Positions 35,123-45,455 of a stretch of DNA of 64,000 nt are shown piece by piece. The DNA comes from Desulfovibrio inopinatus DSM 10711 (GTDB lineage: Bacteria > Desulfobacterota > Desulfovibrionia > Desulfovibrionales > Desulfovibrionaceae): positions 1-64,000 of the forward strand of contig NZ_AUBP01000006.1 in the NCBI RefSeq assembly GCF_000429305.1, given 5' to 3'. Each line of letters begins with the position of its first letter. The first letter of the stretch is position 1. Position numbers and translations under genes: made by a program. The notes under the pieces are model-generated. The model saw only the letters and a program-made list of their open reading frames with translations. It ran no database searches and was not told where the DNA came from.

Positions 35123-36793
35123 TTAAGATTTCACGGCCAATGTTTCAGCCCAAGACAACTCCCGCTCAAAAGCAAGTAATGCGCTCTTAATCCAGTCCGA
35201 CGCATCGTCTGCCATTCCGATATCAACCAAGAGATCTTTTCCCGATCGGGCATTGCCATGTTCCAAAGCACGAACAAACGCACGTCCCGTATCGGCGGGA
35301 TGCTCTCCATGACGAACATAGAGTGCCCACCCTGCGGAGATTCCGGGCAACATATCCGAAGTCGTCGCGGAGGGATCAAGCAATGTGGGAAAAAGCATCC
35401 ACCATCGGCTAAATCCTGTTGAGAACATCACATCGTGTCCCAAAACATCTCTATGTGCCTTCGCCCAGATCGCATCGGTCTGCAAAGGCTGTCCTCCTGA
35501 ATTCGACAAGAACCGACCCGCCATCTCCATTTGAAAACGGCGTCGAATAGCGCCGCCAAACATTGATCGAAACATCTGTTCTAAAAGGAGGCAGGCGACG
35601 GCCAGACGTTCCTGTCTCGTAGACGCATGTTTGGCTAAATATGTTCCCATGCACCCATGAGCGTAGCAGGCACAAACCTGACGAAACAATGCATCAGCCT
35701 GACGCCGAAGAGGCCCCTGATCCCAAGCCGCCACAAATCCGGCGGCCCTTGTCAAAGCATGAGCCAGGTCGAACATAGCCTGGGGACCGTCAGACAGTGC
35801 TACACACAATGGAGGGCGCTGGGCAAAACCGGGTTCCACATACGGCACATCGCCATCAGCATAGACACGGGGCTGACAAAGCTGTTCGGATCTGACTATG
35901 TCAAGCAATGGTACAATCTCGGGAATCTGATGACTTAATCCCGCTATCGCCATAGCCATTGCTTCATCCGGCTCGGTCGCCAAGTCGACTGGTTCGGGCG
36001 CAGGTGCATACAATGTGCGTTCCGTGGGTTCGTCCTGACGCATCAAAAAGGCCTTGAGACTCATGTATCGACGTGCCAAATCAGTCTGGGAAGCAATAAC
36101 TTCCCGAATCGTTTTTTCATCAGAAGTTCCACAGTCGGAATCGGCTCCAACAGAACGATCATCGGGCCAAGCCTCCGCCGCCACCTGATGCAACTGGACC
36201 AGATTCGTCCGTGCTGTTTCAGCCCAAGGAGACAATGTCACCAAGAGTTGATCAATCTCTAACATGCCATGTTTACTCGTTTTCTCGTCTCGTCCAAGAA
36301 TATCAGTCCGTAAGGCCGACAGCGGACGGTGTTTTCTTCCGATTGTCAGTCCTTCGGCAACGTCTTCCACTGCGCGGAGCCAAGCCCGAGTCTGCGAATC
36401 CAGAAACAATCGTTTCACCCGCCGGCAGGCAAAATCACAAACATGACCACCTTCATACCCTCGGGTCAACAGTCCATCGAGTTCTTCAAAATCTGCTTGA
36501 GCGATATCAAGTCGATCCTGAATCATACGCAACAATCGTCGGGCAGCGGGACCGCGGTCCATCCCGACTTGCTTGCCCAGCGCATCGAGAGAAGCCATAA
36601 TATCCCGCACAACTTCCAGCTTTTTGATTGCCTGGTCATGTTCAGATGGAGAGCGTTCCGCGACGCCAACTTGCTCGGCCAAATCATTGAGGCAGTAAGA
36701 AAGCTTATCGAGATCGCAACGAACCGCCGGGTCCGATGCCGATGAATAATGGTCCCGCAACTGGCGCGTATTCCATAAAGACAAAGAATCCAT
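35123..36793 (-). CDS. M3 (oligoendopeptidase F)-like protein lacking the zinc motif
   Basis: A 556-residue, mostly helical protein. The C-terminal 220 residues follow the M3/PepF pattern: MFDLAHALTRAAG where the family has TLAHELGHA, then an EQMFRSMFGGAIRRRFQMEMAGRF helix, then SRWWMLFPTLLDP for W-x-IPHFY, and a closing GRAFVRALEHG...LLVDIGM segment. The HExxH zinc motif is HALTR (about 345-349), so the glutamate base and second His are gone and peptidase activity is not expected. A pseudoenzyme binding peptides, or an unrelated role, is likely. ATG 36793 has GAGG six bases upstream. It converges on the Maf gene. The family assignment is by eye. Confidence 0.65.
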   Translation of the reverse strand: MDSLSLWNTRQLRDHYSSASDPAVRCDLDKLSYCLNDLAEQVGVAERSPSEHDQAIKKLEVVRDIMASLDALGKQVGMDRGPAARRLLRMIQDRLDIAQADFEELDGLLTRGYEGGHVCDFACRRVKRLFLDSQTRAWLRAVEDVAEGLTIGRKHRPLSALRTDILGRDEKTSKHGMLEIDQLLVTLSPWAETARTNLVQLHQVAAEAWPDDRSVGADSDCGTSDEKTIREVIASQTDLARRYMSLKAFLMRQDEPTERTLYAPAPEPVDLATEPDEAMAMAIAGLSHQIPEIVPLLDIVRSEQLCQPRVYADGDVPYVEPGFAQRPPLCVALSDGPQAMFDLAHALTRAAGFVAAWDQGPLRRQADALFRQVCACYAHGCMGTYLAKHASTRQERLAVACLLLEQMFRSMFGGAIRRRFQMEMAGRFLSNSGGQPLQTDAIWAKAHRDVLGHDVMFSTGFSRWWMLFPTLLDPSATTSDMLPGISAGWALYVRHGEHPADTGRAFVRALEHGNARSGKDLLVDIGMADDASDWIKSALLAFERELSWAETLAVKS

Positions 36794-37018
36794 ACATAAC
36801 CTCAAATTGGAACCGACTCGTCAGAAGCCGTAAGGTCTATTTGTTCTTTGCAGAACTGACGAAACATTTTATTCTTTATGTCAACTCACACACTAAAACA
36901 CATGAATCGACCATATTATGACGATATCTGAATTCCACACTGTGCATAGCGTGCACCGAATATCTCGTCTGAACCGGATGCACATTCTTCAGGTTTCGTC
37001 TTCTTCAGTCTTTATCGG

Positions 37019-40000
37019 ATGACACGAATGATGCCTAAGCTCCATGCTACCGCGCGTTGCGCTATAATCGGTCTCATAATTTTCATCTGCATTTTTTTGC
37101 TCGCCGAAAAAATCCAGTATAATGAGACGAATAATGAATTACAGATAAAACTTTCCAGAATGGTCATCGGGCTCAACGAACGATTACGCAATACATATAT
37201 CAGTGCAGCGCAAGGGCTAACACGCTCCCCGGTCCTGCAAGCCCGATTGCGCAATGAAATCTCATCCGATGATCCAACACTCATTGAAACTCTGCAAACA
37301 GCCCGGCTGCTGACGCATGCATCGTCTGCCGACGCTGTCAACAAAGACGGCATTATCGTTGCCATGGCGGATGCGCTCAGCCGCCCCAGTATCCTGAACA
37401 CCGACGTTTCCTTTCGACCATATTTTCAGGCTGCACTCAAAGGAAAAAATAGCTTATACCCTGCATCGGGCATCAGGTCTGGGAAACGCCTCCTCTTTTT
37501 CTCCGCTCCCGTCTACGATAATACAACCAAAGAATTCCTTGGCATCACGGTATTAAATATCGTAGGAGAAAGCCTCGATAACTTCCTTGATTCTCTTGCA
37601 ACACCCAGTGCTTTAGTCTCACCGGACGGTGTCATCTTCGCTTCCAATCGCCCAGACTGGGTTATGCACAGCTTATGGCCACTCGATAAATCAACATTGT
37701 CACGTATTGAAAAAACGCGTCAGTTTGGCCATCTTCTCCCTGCGCTCTTCCCGGATATTCCGCATGCTGCACCTCTATATTACAAGGAAAAAAGCTGGAT
37801 TCCAGTCTCTGTACCACTTGATTGGACCGGAGGATGGTCATTGTTTTCCTTGGCACCAAAACAATTTCCTTTTCTTCTTTTTTTCCAATTGACAGCAGGA
37901 GTACTCGTCTTCGGATTGTTCATCACAACAACCTTCACCTTAATTTTGCGTAAGCGCAAGGAGTCACGCAGAAAACAGAGTGAACGACAATTCTATGATG
38001 TATTTCAGCATTCGAGCGACCCTATCATTCTCGTTCACAACGACCATTTCATCGATGCCAATGATGCAGCGATTAAACTTTTAGGATATAAGGATAAAGC
38101 ACCTCTTCTTTCCCTCACTCCTGCCGATATATCTCCACCAATCCAACCGGATGGCTCTTCGTCGAAAGAAAAATTCCATCGCATTATCAAACTTAGCCTC
38201 GACAAAGGGACGCATCAATTTGAATGGATGCATGTTCGTGCTGACGGAGAATCGATTCTCGTCAATGTCACGCTCACCAGCATGCTTTTTGATGACAAAG
38301 AGATTATTCACGGGGTCTGGAAAGACGTTACTGATTTACGAAAAGCACAAAAGGAGCTTGAGCGTACCCAAAGGCAAATGCAGGGAATTCTGGACACAAT
38401 CCAGTCTATGGTGTCCATTCGAGACCGTAGCGGGCATTACCTCCTCGTCAATCGTTTTTTTGAAGAACTCGTCGATGTCAGTAATGCAGAAATCCAAGGA
38501 AAGACGCCGTACGATATCCTGTCGAAAGATCAAGCTGACGCCGTATTGGCTGATGATGCTCTCGTTCTTTCGTCAGGTAAACCGTTCGTTCGCGAAGGTA
38601 CAGTGTACCATGATGACAACTCCCGAACATGGCTTACAACGAAAACACCACTTTATGATGTAAACGGACAAATTTATGCTGTGTGCAGTCTCTATATCGA
38701 TATTTCTAAACGTATCGAAATAGAAAATCGCCTGCGACGGGAACGCCAATTCCTCCAGACGCTTGTAAATTCAGTCCCTTCCCCGATTGTTTATGTTGAT
38801 CATGATGAAATCATCCGACTTCTCAATACGGCCTTCATCGACCTTATCGACAAGCCTCGGGAATCTGTTCTTGAACAACCATTCTCGTTGGTCCTCCCCG
38901 AGCAAGCCCAACATATCGCCATACACTCCAATGGAAGCTCGCTTTCCGATCAAGACCAAACCACCCCTCTACGATTTCCTGCACCAAAGGGCTCGTCACG
39001 TTATTTTCTTTTCCATAAAGCTGCGTTTAAACAAGAATACGAAGATAATCCCGGCTGTATTATCGTTTTTCTCGATGTCACCGACATTGTCGCAGCCAGA
39101 CAGCGCGCCGAAGATATGGCGTCTAAACTGTCGACAACTCTGTCGACCTCGGAAGACCTGCGATCCAAAGCCGATGATGCATTAGAGCAGGCAAAACGCT
39201 TTGCCGAAGAAGCGGACCGCGCCAGTCGCGCTAAAAGTGAATTCCTTGCTAGCATGAGCCATGAAATTCGTACCCCTCTCAATGTCATCGTGGGTATGAC
39301 GGACCTGACACTCAAGAAGAAATTGCATGAAGATGTTGCTGAAAACCTAGATATCGTCAGAAGCGCAGCCGGTCATTTGCTCCAAATCGTCAACGATGTC
39401 CTTGATATTGCAAAAATTGAAGCGGGTCGGCTTGAGCTTGTCGGGCAGGATTTCAGCCCAACGGAGTTATGCAATGCAGTTATCGACATGTTTCGCCTTC
39501 AAGCTGAACGGAAAGGACTCAAGCTGAATCTGTCGATTGCTCCGGATGTTCCATCACATGTTTTTGGGGACGCAGCACGAGTACGGCAAGTCCTCGTCAA
39601 TCTTGTTGGAAATGCCGTAAAATTCACAGAAAAAGGACATGTCCGAGTTTTCCTCGAACACCATGACGTTCCGCAAACGCAATACGGTCGCTATATTGGG
39701 CTCTGCTTCAAAGTGGAAGATACTGGTATCGGCATTGCCGAAGAGGATCAACAAACCGTCTTCGAAACATTTCGACAACTTGGCGGGTCATTAACCCGGC
39801 AGTATGAAGGAACCGGATTGGGGCTGGCCATCTCACGCCACCTTGCCGAGCACATGGGCGGGCACATCAAATTATCAAGCCAGTTCAATACAGGAAGTAC
39901 GTTTATTTTCACGGCTCTCTTCGAACCATCGAAGAGTAGTCCACTTCTTGTCTCCACCCCAGTGGAATCCCAAAAGTCACCGCATCAATCCCTTTCTATT

Positions 40001-40405
40001 TTATTGGTCGAAGACAATGCATTCAATGCGCTTCTTGCCCGTAAAATTTTTGACCAACTTGGACATAGCGATGTCATCGTCGCAAAAAATGGACACGAAG
40101 CGTTAGATATCCTCAGCAACACTCCATTCAATATCATATTTATGGACCTTGAAATGCCTGGCATTGACGGCATTGAAGTGACCCGTCAGCTCAGGGCCGG
40201 ACGTGCCGGCAGCATGAATCAGGACACTCCGATCGTCGCCATGACCGCCCATGTCGTCAAGGAAATCAAATTGCGTTGTGAAGCGGCAGGTATGAATGGA
40301 TTTCTTCCTAAACCTGTGAATAATGCTCGGCTTGGAGCCATTCTGACCGACTATGCCGCCAAAACAGATTCTTCTTCACCACCTCAGCCTGCGTCCGATG
40401 TATGA
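37019..40405 (+). CDS. Cache-PAS hybrid histidine kinase
   Basis: An 1128-residue sensor. The N-terminal helix (14-31) is followed by a periplasmic double-Cache domain (about 35-285, with SFRPYFQAALKGKNSLYPASGIRSG), then a second helix (about 290-312). Three PAS domains span about 320-700. A coiled coil leads to HisKA with H748 (ASMSHEIRTPL), HATPase with DTGIGIA and GTGLGLAI, and a receiver with D1043 (FMDLEMPG). All residues needed for kinase and phosphorelay are present. The ligand is probably a small organic molecule, as for most Cache sensors. No output regulator is adjacent. Confidence 0.93.
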   Translation: MTRMMPKLHATARCAIIGLIIFICIFLLAEKIQYNETNNELQIKLSRMVIGLNERLRNTYISAAQGLTRSPVLQARLRNEISSDDPTLIETLQTARLLTHASSADAVNKDGIIVAMADALSRPSILNTDVSFRPYFQAALKGKNSLYPASGIRSGKRLLFFSAPVYDNTTKEFLGITVLNIVGESLDNFLDSLATPSALVSPDGVIFASNRPDWVMHSLWPLDKSTLSRIEKTRQFGHLLPALFPDIPHAAPLYYKEKSWIPVSVPLDWTGGWSLFSLAPKQFPFLLFFQLTAGVLVFGLFITTTFTLILRKRKESRRKQSERQFYDVFQHSSDPIILVHNDHFIDANDAAIKLLGYKDKAPLLSLTPADISPPIQPDGSSSKEKFHRIIKLSLDKGTHQFEWMHVRADGESILVNVTLTSMLFDDKEIIHGVWKDVTDLRKAQKELERTQRQMQGILDTIQSMVSIRDRSGHYLLVNRFFEELVDVSNAEIQGKTPYDILSKDQADAVLADDALVLSSGKPFVREGTVYHDDNSRTWLTTKTPLYDVNGQIYAVCSLYIDISKRIEIENRLRRERQFLQTLVNSVPSPIVYVDHDEIIRLLNTAFIDLIDKPRESVLEQPFSLVLPEQAQHIAIHSNGSSLSDQDQTTPLRFPAPKGSSRYFLFHKAAFKQEYEDNPGCIIVFLDVTDIVAARQRAEDMASKLSTTLSTSEDLRSKADDALEQAKRFAEEADRASRAKSEFLASMSHEIRTPLNVIVGMTDLTLKKKLHEDVAENLDIVRSAAGHLLQIVNDVLDIAKIEAGRLELVGQDFSPTELCNAVIDMFRLQAERKGLKLNLSIAPDVPSHVFGDAARVRQVLVNLVGNAVKFTEKGHVRVFLEHHDVPQTQYGRYIGLCFKVEDTGIGIAEEDQQTVFETFRQLGGSLTRQYEGTGLGLAISRHLAEHMGGHIKLSSQFNTGSTFIFTALFEPSKSSPLLVSTPVESQKSPHQSLSILLVEDNAFNALLARKIFDQLGHSDVIVAKNGHEALDILSNTPFNIIFMDLEMPGIDGIEVTRQLRAGRAGSMNQDTPIVAMTAHVVKEIKLRCEAAGMNGFLPKPVNNARLGAILTDYAAKTDSSSPPQPASDV

Positions 40406-40656
40406 ATACAATCGAAAACGAAACATTCATCGATGCATAAATAACGCTTTCAGCCGTTTTTTCCTGATGTATTTTGCAAGCGGCTCATAAGAATTCCACA
40501 ACATGCCTCGTCATGGGGGTGAATAAAAGATCATCCTTCTCCTGTTTTTATCGTTTCTGATTCCGCACTCAATGAGCTCTATAGCTTGCCTGTGTGAACA
40601 CGACGTGGTAGGGCCGTGAGAGAGTGGTTTTTTTTATTCAATCGGGCGACAGCACC

Positions 40657-40962
40657 ATGGCATACTGTGAACATTGTGGTCAGGACACACGGCTGGCCGA
40701 CTCATGCAAAGGTGGACTCATCCGTGTTGGGGGTACGTGGTTTCCCCGTATCCTTTACGGAATGGGTGATGACGCCTGGGGAGAAGTTTTCGAGCGATGC
40801 CCCGACTGTGGCGTCCGTGTTGGTGGACTTCATCACCCGGGCTGCGAATTCGAGGAATGCCCCCGTTGCCATGGCAGATATGTAGACTGCCCATGCGGGC
40901 CAGACCCCGATTGCGTCACCTATGCAGCACGAAACGTCATCAAATCGTTAAAAATGCCATGA
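40657..40962 (+). CDS. Small Cys-rich zinc-ribbon-like protein (101 aa)
   Basis: Starting MAYCEHCGQ, it carries paired Cys/His motifs: CEHC (4-7), CPDCG, HHPGC, CPRCHGR and DCPCG, enough for two zinc or iron sites. It fits the widespread small proteins with an HHPGCxxEECPRC signature, function unknown. ATG 40657 is chosen over a GTG 11 codons upstream because Cys motifs begin here; the SD is weak. The neighbouring gene is another small metal-site protein. Confidence 0.75.
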   Translation: MAYCEHCGQDTRLADSCKGGLIRVGGTWFPRILYGMGDDAWGEVFERCPDCGVRVGGLHHPGCEFEECPRCHGRYVDCPCGPDPDCVTYAARNVIKSLKMP

Positions 40963-41005
40963 TACATGGTCGCCTTTCCTTGTTTGCAGAAACCAAGGAG
41001 GCCAT

Positions 41006-41290
41006 ATGCGAACCGGTGACACCAACGAACAATGTGAAAATTGCCGTTTTTGGGCTCCCAAATCAGCTCAAGAAGTCAAAGGCGAATGTCGACGACGAGC
41101 CCCAGACCATAAAGGATGGGCCAAAACTCGTAGCTCCGACTTTTGTGGAGAGTTCGAGTACCTTAATTTCGAACGTGTATACCCTGAGTTCGACAAACAC
41201 GACGACCACGACGACCATTCCCACCATCATCACGACGCCGAATGTCGAGATGCATCCTGCATTCATCTCGATCGCCATAAAAAAAGCTGA
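41006..41290 (+). CDS. Small Cys-motif protein with a His-rich tail (94 aa)
   Basis: SD AAGGAGG lies before ATG 41006. The N-terminal domain CENCRFW...GECRRRAP...DFCGEFE has four Cys in the pattern of small zinc or iron-sulfur proteins. The tail KHDDHDDHSHHHHDAECRD is a dense His/Asp metal-binding stretch followed by two more Cys. It could act as a metal-storage or delivery protein. A longer overlapping frame (40797-41474) is rejected as the shadow. It lies about 195 bp before hisI. Confidence 0.8.
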   Translation: MRTGDTNEQCENCRFWAPKSAQEVKGECRRRAPDHKGWAKTRSSDFCGEFEYLNFERVYPEFDKHDDHDDHSHHHHDAECRDASCIHLDRHKKS

Positions 41291-41485
41291 GTCTGCACAA
41301 GCCGAATATCGGCTGCAATTCATGCGACATATTTCCCCAAATGCTACACGATACAGTGGACCAGGAGGGAAACTTGCGAAAAAGAGCAGTTCAGGCTATG
41401 TGGGCCGCCACTCGGCTAAAGTTCTTGACGAGAACGATGCTTTGTCGGCCGATCTCAATTCCAATTCCGCGTAAGGACACGAACC

Positions 41486-41860
41486 ATGTTGCGACCCGAT
41501 TTCAAAAAATGCGGCGGCCTTGTTCCGGCCATCGCTCAGGATCATGCCACCGGCGAGGTACTTATGCTCGCCTATATGAATGAAGAATCCTATGATAAAA
41601 CCCTGGAAACAGGGGATGTCCATTATTACAGCCGCAGCCGCAATACGCTCTGGCGCAAGGGCGGCACGTCCGGTCATGTCCAGAAAGTCAAGGCCGTCAT
41701 GCTGGACTGCGATGCCGATACCATTCTTGTCAAAGTGGAACAACTTGGCGGCGCGGCCTGTCATGAAGGGTACCGCAGTTGTTTTTTTCGCGAAATCACT
41801 GACGAAGGCGAGTGCATCTGCTGTCCGAAAGTCTTCGACCCCAAGGAGGTCTATAAATAA
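41486..41860 (+). CDS. hisI: Phosphoribosyl-AMP cyclohydrolase
   Basis: A 124-residue enzyme of histidine synthesis step 3, opening the purine ring of PR-AMP. Family marks are [35 protein letters not shown], the metal-binding [13 protein letters not shown], and [15 protein letters not shown] with two Cys. It is the stand-alone HisI without the HisE domain. It overlaps hisG by one base (TAATG), so the two are translationally coupled. Confidence 0.96.
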   Translation: MLRPDFKKCGGLVPAIAQDHATGEVLMLAYMNEESYDKTLETGDVHYYSRSRNTLWRKGGTSGHVQKVKAVMLDCDADTILVKVEQLGGAACHEGYRSCFFREITDEGECICCPKVFDPKEVYK

Positions 41861-42738
41861 TGGCTGAGAACAAACTCAAACTTGGCATTCCCAAAGGCTC
41901 TTTGCAGGACGCCACCATCAAATTATTCGAACGCTCGGGGTGGAAAGTACGGATGCACCACCGCAACTATTTCCCCGAAATCAACGACGATGACATCATT
42001 TGCAGCATGTGCCGTGCTCAAGAAATGTCGCGTTATGTCGAAAACGGCACCCTCGACGTCGGTTTGACCGGGAAAGACTGGATTCTTGAAAATGAATCCG
42101 ATGTCGTTGTCGTCTCCGACCTCGTGTACTCCAAGGTGAGCAACCGCCCGGCACGCTGGGTTCTCGCTGTTGCCGGCGACTCACCGTATAAGCGCCCTGA
42201 AGATCTGGCCGGCAAAAAAATTGCCACCGAACTTTGCCACTTCACCCAAACGTATTTCGAAAAAGCCGGCATTCCCGTCGATGTGGAATTCTCTTGGGGA
42301 GCCACTGAAGCCAAAGTTGTTGAAGGCTTGGCCGATGCTATCGTGGAAGTGACGGAAACCGGGACCACCATCAAGGCTCACGGTCTGCGCATCATTTCTG
42401 AACTGTTGCAGACCAACACACAGCTCATTGTCAATAAAGCCGCCTGGGAAGATCCCTGGAAGCGCAAGAAAATCGAAAACATCAACATGCTTCTCCAAGG
42501 CGCGTTGTGTGCTGAAAAACTTGCCGGCCTCAAAATGAACGTACCTGCAGACAAAATGGAAGCCGTCATGGGTATATTGCCCAGCCTGACCGCTCCAACA
42601 GTAGCCAACCTCTACAATAAAGATTGGCTCTCCGTTGAAATCGTGGTCGAAGAAGGCACCGTGCGCGATCTCATTCCGCAATTACGCGATCTCGGCGCCG
42701 AAGCCATCATCGAATACAGCTTGAACAAGGTTATCTAA
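41860..42738 (+). CDS. hisG: ATP phosphoribosyltransferase, long form
   Basis: A 292-residue enzyme for the first, committed step of histidine synthesis (ATP + PRPP to PR-ATP). Marks are [17 protein letters not shown] at the start, the [10 protein letters not shown] segment near 68 and the PRPP loop [16 protein letters not shown] near 165. The C-terminal 75 residues (about 215-292) are the ACT-like domain of the long, histidine-inhibited form, so no HisZ is needed. SD AAGGAGG lies inside the end of hisI. A strong terminator follows. Confidence 0.96.
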   Translation: MAENKLKLGIPKGSLQDATIKLFERSGWKVRMHHRNYFPEINDDDIICSMCRAQEMSRYVENGTLDVGLTGKDWILENESDVVVVSDLVYSKVSNRPARWVLAVAGDSPYKRPEDLAGKKIATELCHFTQTYFEKAGIPVDVEFSWGATEAKVVEGLADAIVEVTETGTTIKAHGLRIISELLQTNTQLIVNKAAWEDPWKRKKIENINMLLQGALCAEKLAGLKMNVPADKMEAVMGILPSLTAPTVANLYNKDWLSVEIVVEEGTVRDLIPQLRDLGAEAIIEYSLNKVI

Positions 42739-42775
42739 CGATTCGCTTTCGACTGCTTGCAGTTTTTACTGACTC

Positions 42776-42812
42776 GGCCGAAGAACACGCCGCTGTTCTT
42801 CGGCCTTTTATT
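42776..42812 (+). terminator. Intrinsic terminator of the hisI-hisG operon
   Basis: GGCCGAAGAACA / TGTTCTTCGGCC is a perfect 12-bp stem with loop CGCCGC, followed by TTTTATT. Confidence 0.93.
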
Positions 42813-42926
42813 ATGCCACCCATTCTTCCCCAAGCATTCCATCTTGTCCGTACAGGCCTTTTCTTTGTATGATATCGTCACCTCAACCCGTCTCGATACG
42901 ACTTTATCTCCATGAGGAGTTACTTC

Positions 42927-43343
42927 ATGAAACGTTTGGCACTGTTGGTTCTGATTGCGAGTATGCTGGCTATCTGCCTGCCTGTTCATGCAGGTTCGAA
43001 AATGGCTATGGCGATGTCTGATCGGAAAATTTACACCTATTATCGTAATGTCGAGCATGCCTTACGAATGCTCGACACCGCCAACAACGTTGATGCCCAG
43101 TATAAGCAAATTTGCTCTGTCTATGTTTCAGTGATGACGGGCCTAGGGTTCGACTTTCAAAAAACAATCAATCACGCCCTCGATCGACTCGAAGGGAAAA
43201 CTTTGACGATGGATAATCCCGACCTTCGGTTTCTCTTAGGACTTTATCGGGTACCGCCCGAAAAGTTCTTGCAGTTTGGCTACATTGATGAAGCAACATA
43301 CAAGCGTCTGACCTCGCTCCGAGATAAAACGCAGCAAGAGTAA
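42927..43343 (+). CDS. Exported protein of unknown function (138 aa)
   Basis: GAGGAG seven bases before ATG 42927 sets the start. A signal peptide, KRLALLVLIASMLAICLPVHA, is followed by about 115 residues, helical and mixed in charge (TYYRNVEHALRMLDTANNVDAQYKQICSVYVSVM). There is a single Cys in the mature part. Not recognised. Its end lies 51 bp from the convergent cyclic-di-GMP protein gene. Confidence 0.75.
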   Translation: MKRLALLVLIASMLAICLPVHAGSKMAMAMSDRKIYTYYRNVEHALRMLDTANNVDAQYKQICSVYVSVMTGLGFDFQKTINHALDRLEGKTLTMDNPDLRFLLGLYRVPPEKFLQFGYIDEATYKRLTSLRDKTQQE

Positions 43344-43394
43344 CCGGAAAAACAGACACGTATGGTCTTCGTTGTACAGACGAAGATACCAGTC

Positions 43395-45455
43395 TTATGC
43401 TTCAAGAACGAAATTTTGCGCGTGATGCTGCTCGACGGGACGCGAGAAGAGAAATCCTTGGCCGAATTGACAGCCGAGCCGAACAAGGGCTTCGCACTGT
43501 TCTTGTGTCTCAATACCTTCAGCAACAACATCCATTTCGAGGTTGTGGGCAAGGCCGATAACACTTTTTACAATAATTCTATTTTCAAACTCATCCATAC
43601 AGGAAACAAAAGCACGATCGACCTTGAGTGTATCGATGGGAAAACGTTGCAGATATCCCAATGAAGAATACCCCGTTCCAAAATCATCAATACTAATGGC
43701 CACCCCCAACTCCTTGAGCGCACGGAGTTTCCCCGCCGCGATCGCGGGTTTTTCCATCACCGTCGTTTCGGTAATTTCCAATTTGAGTTGCTTGGGATCA
43801 ATATTGGAACGCAAAATGAGTTCCGATAAACTTGAAACGAGTTCCGGCTGAGAAAATTGTCGTGCAGAGAGGTTCACAGCCATCGTCAAATCAAGATCAG
43901 GACGCATATTCGACCAGGTTTCAAGCATGGCGAGAGCCTGTTCGAAAACCCACATGCCAAGCGGAATAATCAAGCCGGTCTCTTCGGCAATGGGGATGAA
44001 CTCAGCCGGAGAAACCAGGCCGGATCCATTACGGTTCCAACGTAACAATGCTTCGAATCCAGATAGTTTCATGGGAGAAAGTGCATAGATAGGCTGAAAA
44101 TACAGCTCGAAACTCTTCGCCTCTATTGCGAGGCGCAATTCGGTTTCTAAAGATAAAGCCCGCTCGGCAATGGCTCGCATACTTTCCTTGAAGACTTTGT
44201 ATCGTCCCCCTCCCTGCGCACGAGCATGATGCATGGCAATATTGGCGTCCTGCAATATTTTACCGGGATGATTGTATCCATTCGGACCAAACAATATCCC
44301 GATACTTGCAGAGGTATACACGGTCTGATCATCAATCGTGACAGCACGTTTCAAACGATCTAGTATGCGCTTGGCGGCATGAACGGCTTCTGCTCTGTTG
44401 TCAATGTCTTCCAAAACAACCACGAATTCATCTCCACCAACCCGTGCGACGGTATCCATGGCCCGTACCGTGCTGGCAATAAGCCTCCCCACCTGCTGCA
44501 ACAACGTATCACCGAAAGTTGGTCCCAAACTATCATTGACAATCTTGAACCGATCAAGATCGATAAACAGAACGCAAAACCCAATGTTCAAATTCCGCTT
44601 GGCACGTTCCATGACTTGCGTCAATCTGTCCAGGCACAAGGCGCGGTTGGGCAAATCGGTCAACGGATCATGAAAAGTCCGGTATTCTAGTTTCTGTTCC
44701 ACGTTTTTTTGCGCGGAAAGATCATGTATAATGGTAGCGACCTGACCGAATTCTGGAGAATACGCCACAATGTCGAGATGTTTACCCAACACACCGAAAT
44801 ACTCTTCAAGATGGATGGGAGCACCCTTCTGCGCAACATCGTTATATAAACGAATCCAATAGGGCTCCAGGCCGGGAAATACTTCACTCCCACGACGAAG
44901 GAGCAAGTCTTCACGAGTGCGTTTGACCATGGAGCAATACGCCGGGTTGACTTCGAGAAAAACAAAATCGACGACTGTCCCGGACTCGTCAATTATCATT
45001 TCATGAAGGGCACAGGCCGATTGCATGGTTTCAAACAAACTGCGAAATCGCTGTTCTGTTTTTCGAAGCGCAATTTCAACATTATGCTTGTGGAGGGCGA
45101 TTTCAATAGTACTTAAGAGCCACATCTGATCAATGGGTTTGACAATATAGCCATAAGGTGTGGTCGTTTTCGCTCGCTCAAGCGTGTTGTCGTCAGAGTG
45201 CGCTGTCAGGTAGACAACAGGTATATCAAACTGTTCCTGCACTTTACGGGCCGCATCGATACCGTCTAATTCGCCTGCCAACATGATATCCATAAGAATA
45301 AGGTTTGGAGGATTGGACTGTACAGCCTCGACAACATCCTCACCTCGCGAAATAGCACCTGTAATTTGATATCCAAGGCGCTCCAGTCGACGCGTCATTT
45401 CCAGAGCAATGATGGCCTCATCCTCAACGACCAAAATCTGAGTGCATTTCTCCAT
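43395..45455 (-). CDS. Response regulator with PAS, GGDEF and EAL domains
   Basis: A 686-residue cyclic-di-GMP enzyme. The receiver (1-120) has phospho-Asp in LILMDIMLAGELDG. A PAS-like domain (about 130-250) and a GGDEF domain follow, with an intact active site VARVGGDEFVVVL (about 343-353). The EAL domain carries intact FEALLRWN, NLSARQF, EITETTVM, IDDFGTGYSSLGYL and VAEGIET. Both synthesis and breakdown of c-di-GMP look possible, switched by phosphorylation and the PAS ligand. There is no adjacent kinase on the same strand. Confidence 0.94.
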   Translation of the reverse strand: MEKCTQILVVEDEAIIALEMTRRLERLGYQITGAISRGEDVVEAVQSNPPNLILMDIMLAGELDGIDAARKVQEQFDIPVVYLTAHSDDNTLERAKTTTPYGYIVKPIDQMWLLSTIEIALHKHNVEIALRKTEQRFRSLFETMQSACALHEMIIDESGTVVDFVFLEVNPAYCSMVKRTREDLLLRRGSEVFPGLEPYWIRLYNDVAQKGAPIHLEEYFGVLGKHLDIVAYSPEFGQVATIIHDLSAQKNVEQKLEYRTFHDPLTDLPNRALCLDRLTQVMERAKRNLNIGFCVLFIDLDRFKIVNDSLGPTFGDTLLQQVGRLIASTVRAMDTVARVGGDEFVVVLEDIDNRAEAVHAAKRILDRLKRAVTIDDQTVYTSASIGILFGPNGYNHPGKILQDANIAMHHARAQGGGRYKVFKESMRAIAERALSLETELRLAIEAKSFELYFQPIYALSPMKLSGFEALLRWNRNGSGLVSPAEFIPIAEETGLIIPLGMWVFEQALAMLETWSNMRPDLDLTMAVNLSARQFSQPELVSSLSELILRSNIDPKQLKLEITETTVMEKPAIAAGKLRALKELGVAISIDDFGTGYSSLGYLQRFPIDTLKVDRAFVSCMDEFENRIIVKSVIGLAHNLEMDVVAEGIETQEQCEALVRLGCQFGQGFLFSRPVEQHHAQNFVLEA

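Noticed and set aside
40797-41474. A 225-residue frame spanning two small Cys-rich genes
   Set aside because: It lacks an SD and has a Thr-rich low-complexity part antiphase to the His-rich tail; the two smaller frames have Cys motifs and, for the second, a strong SD.
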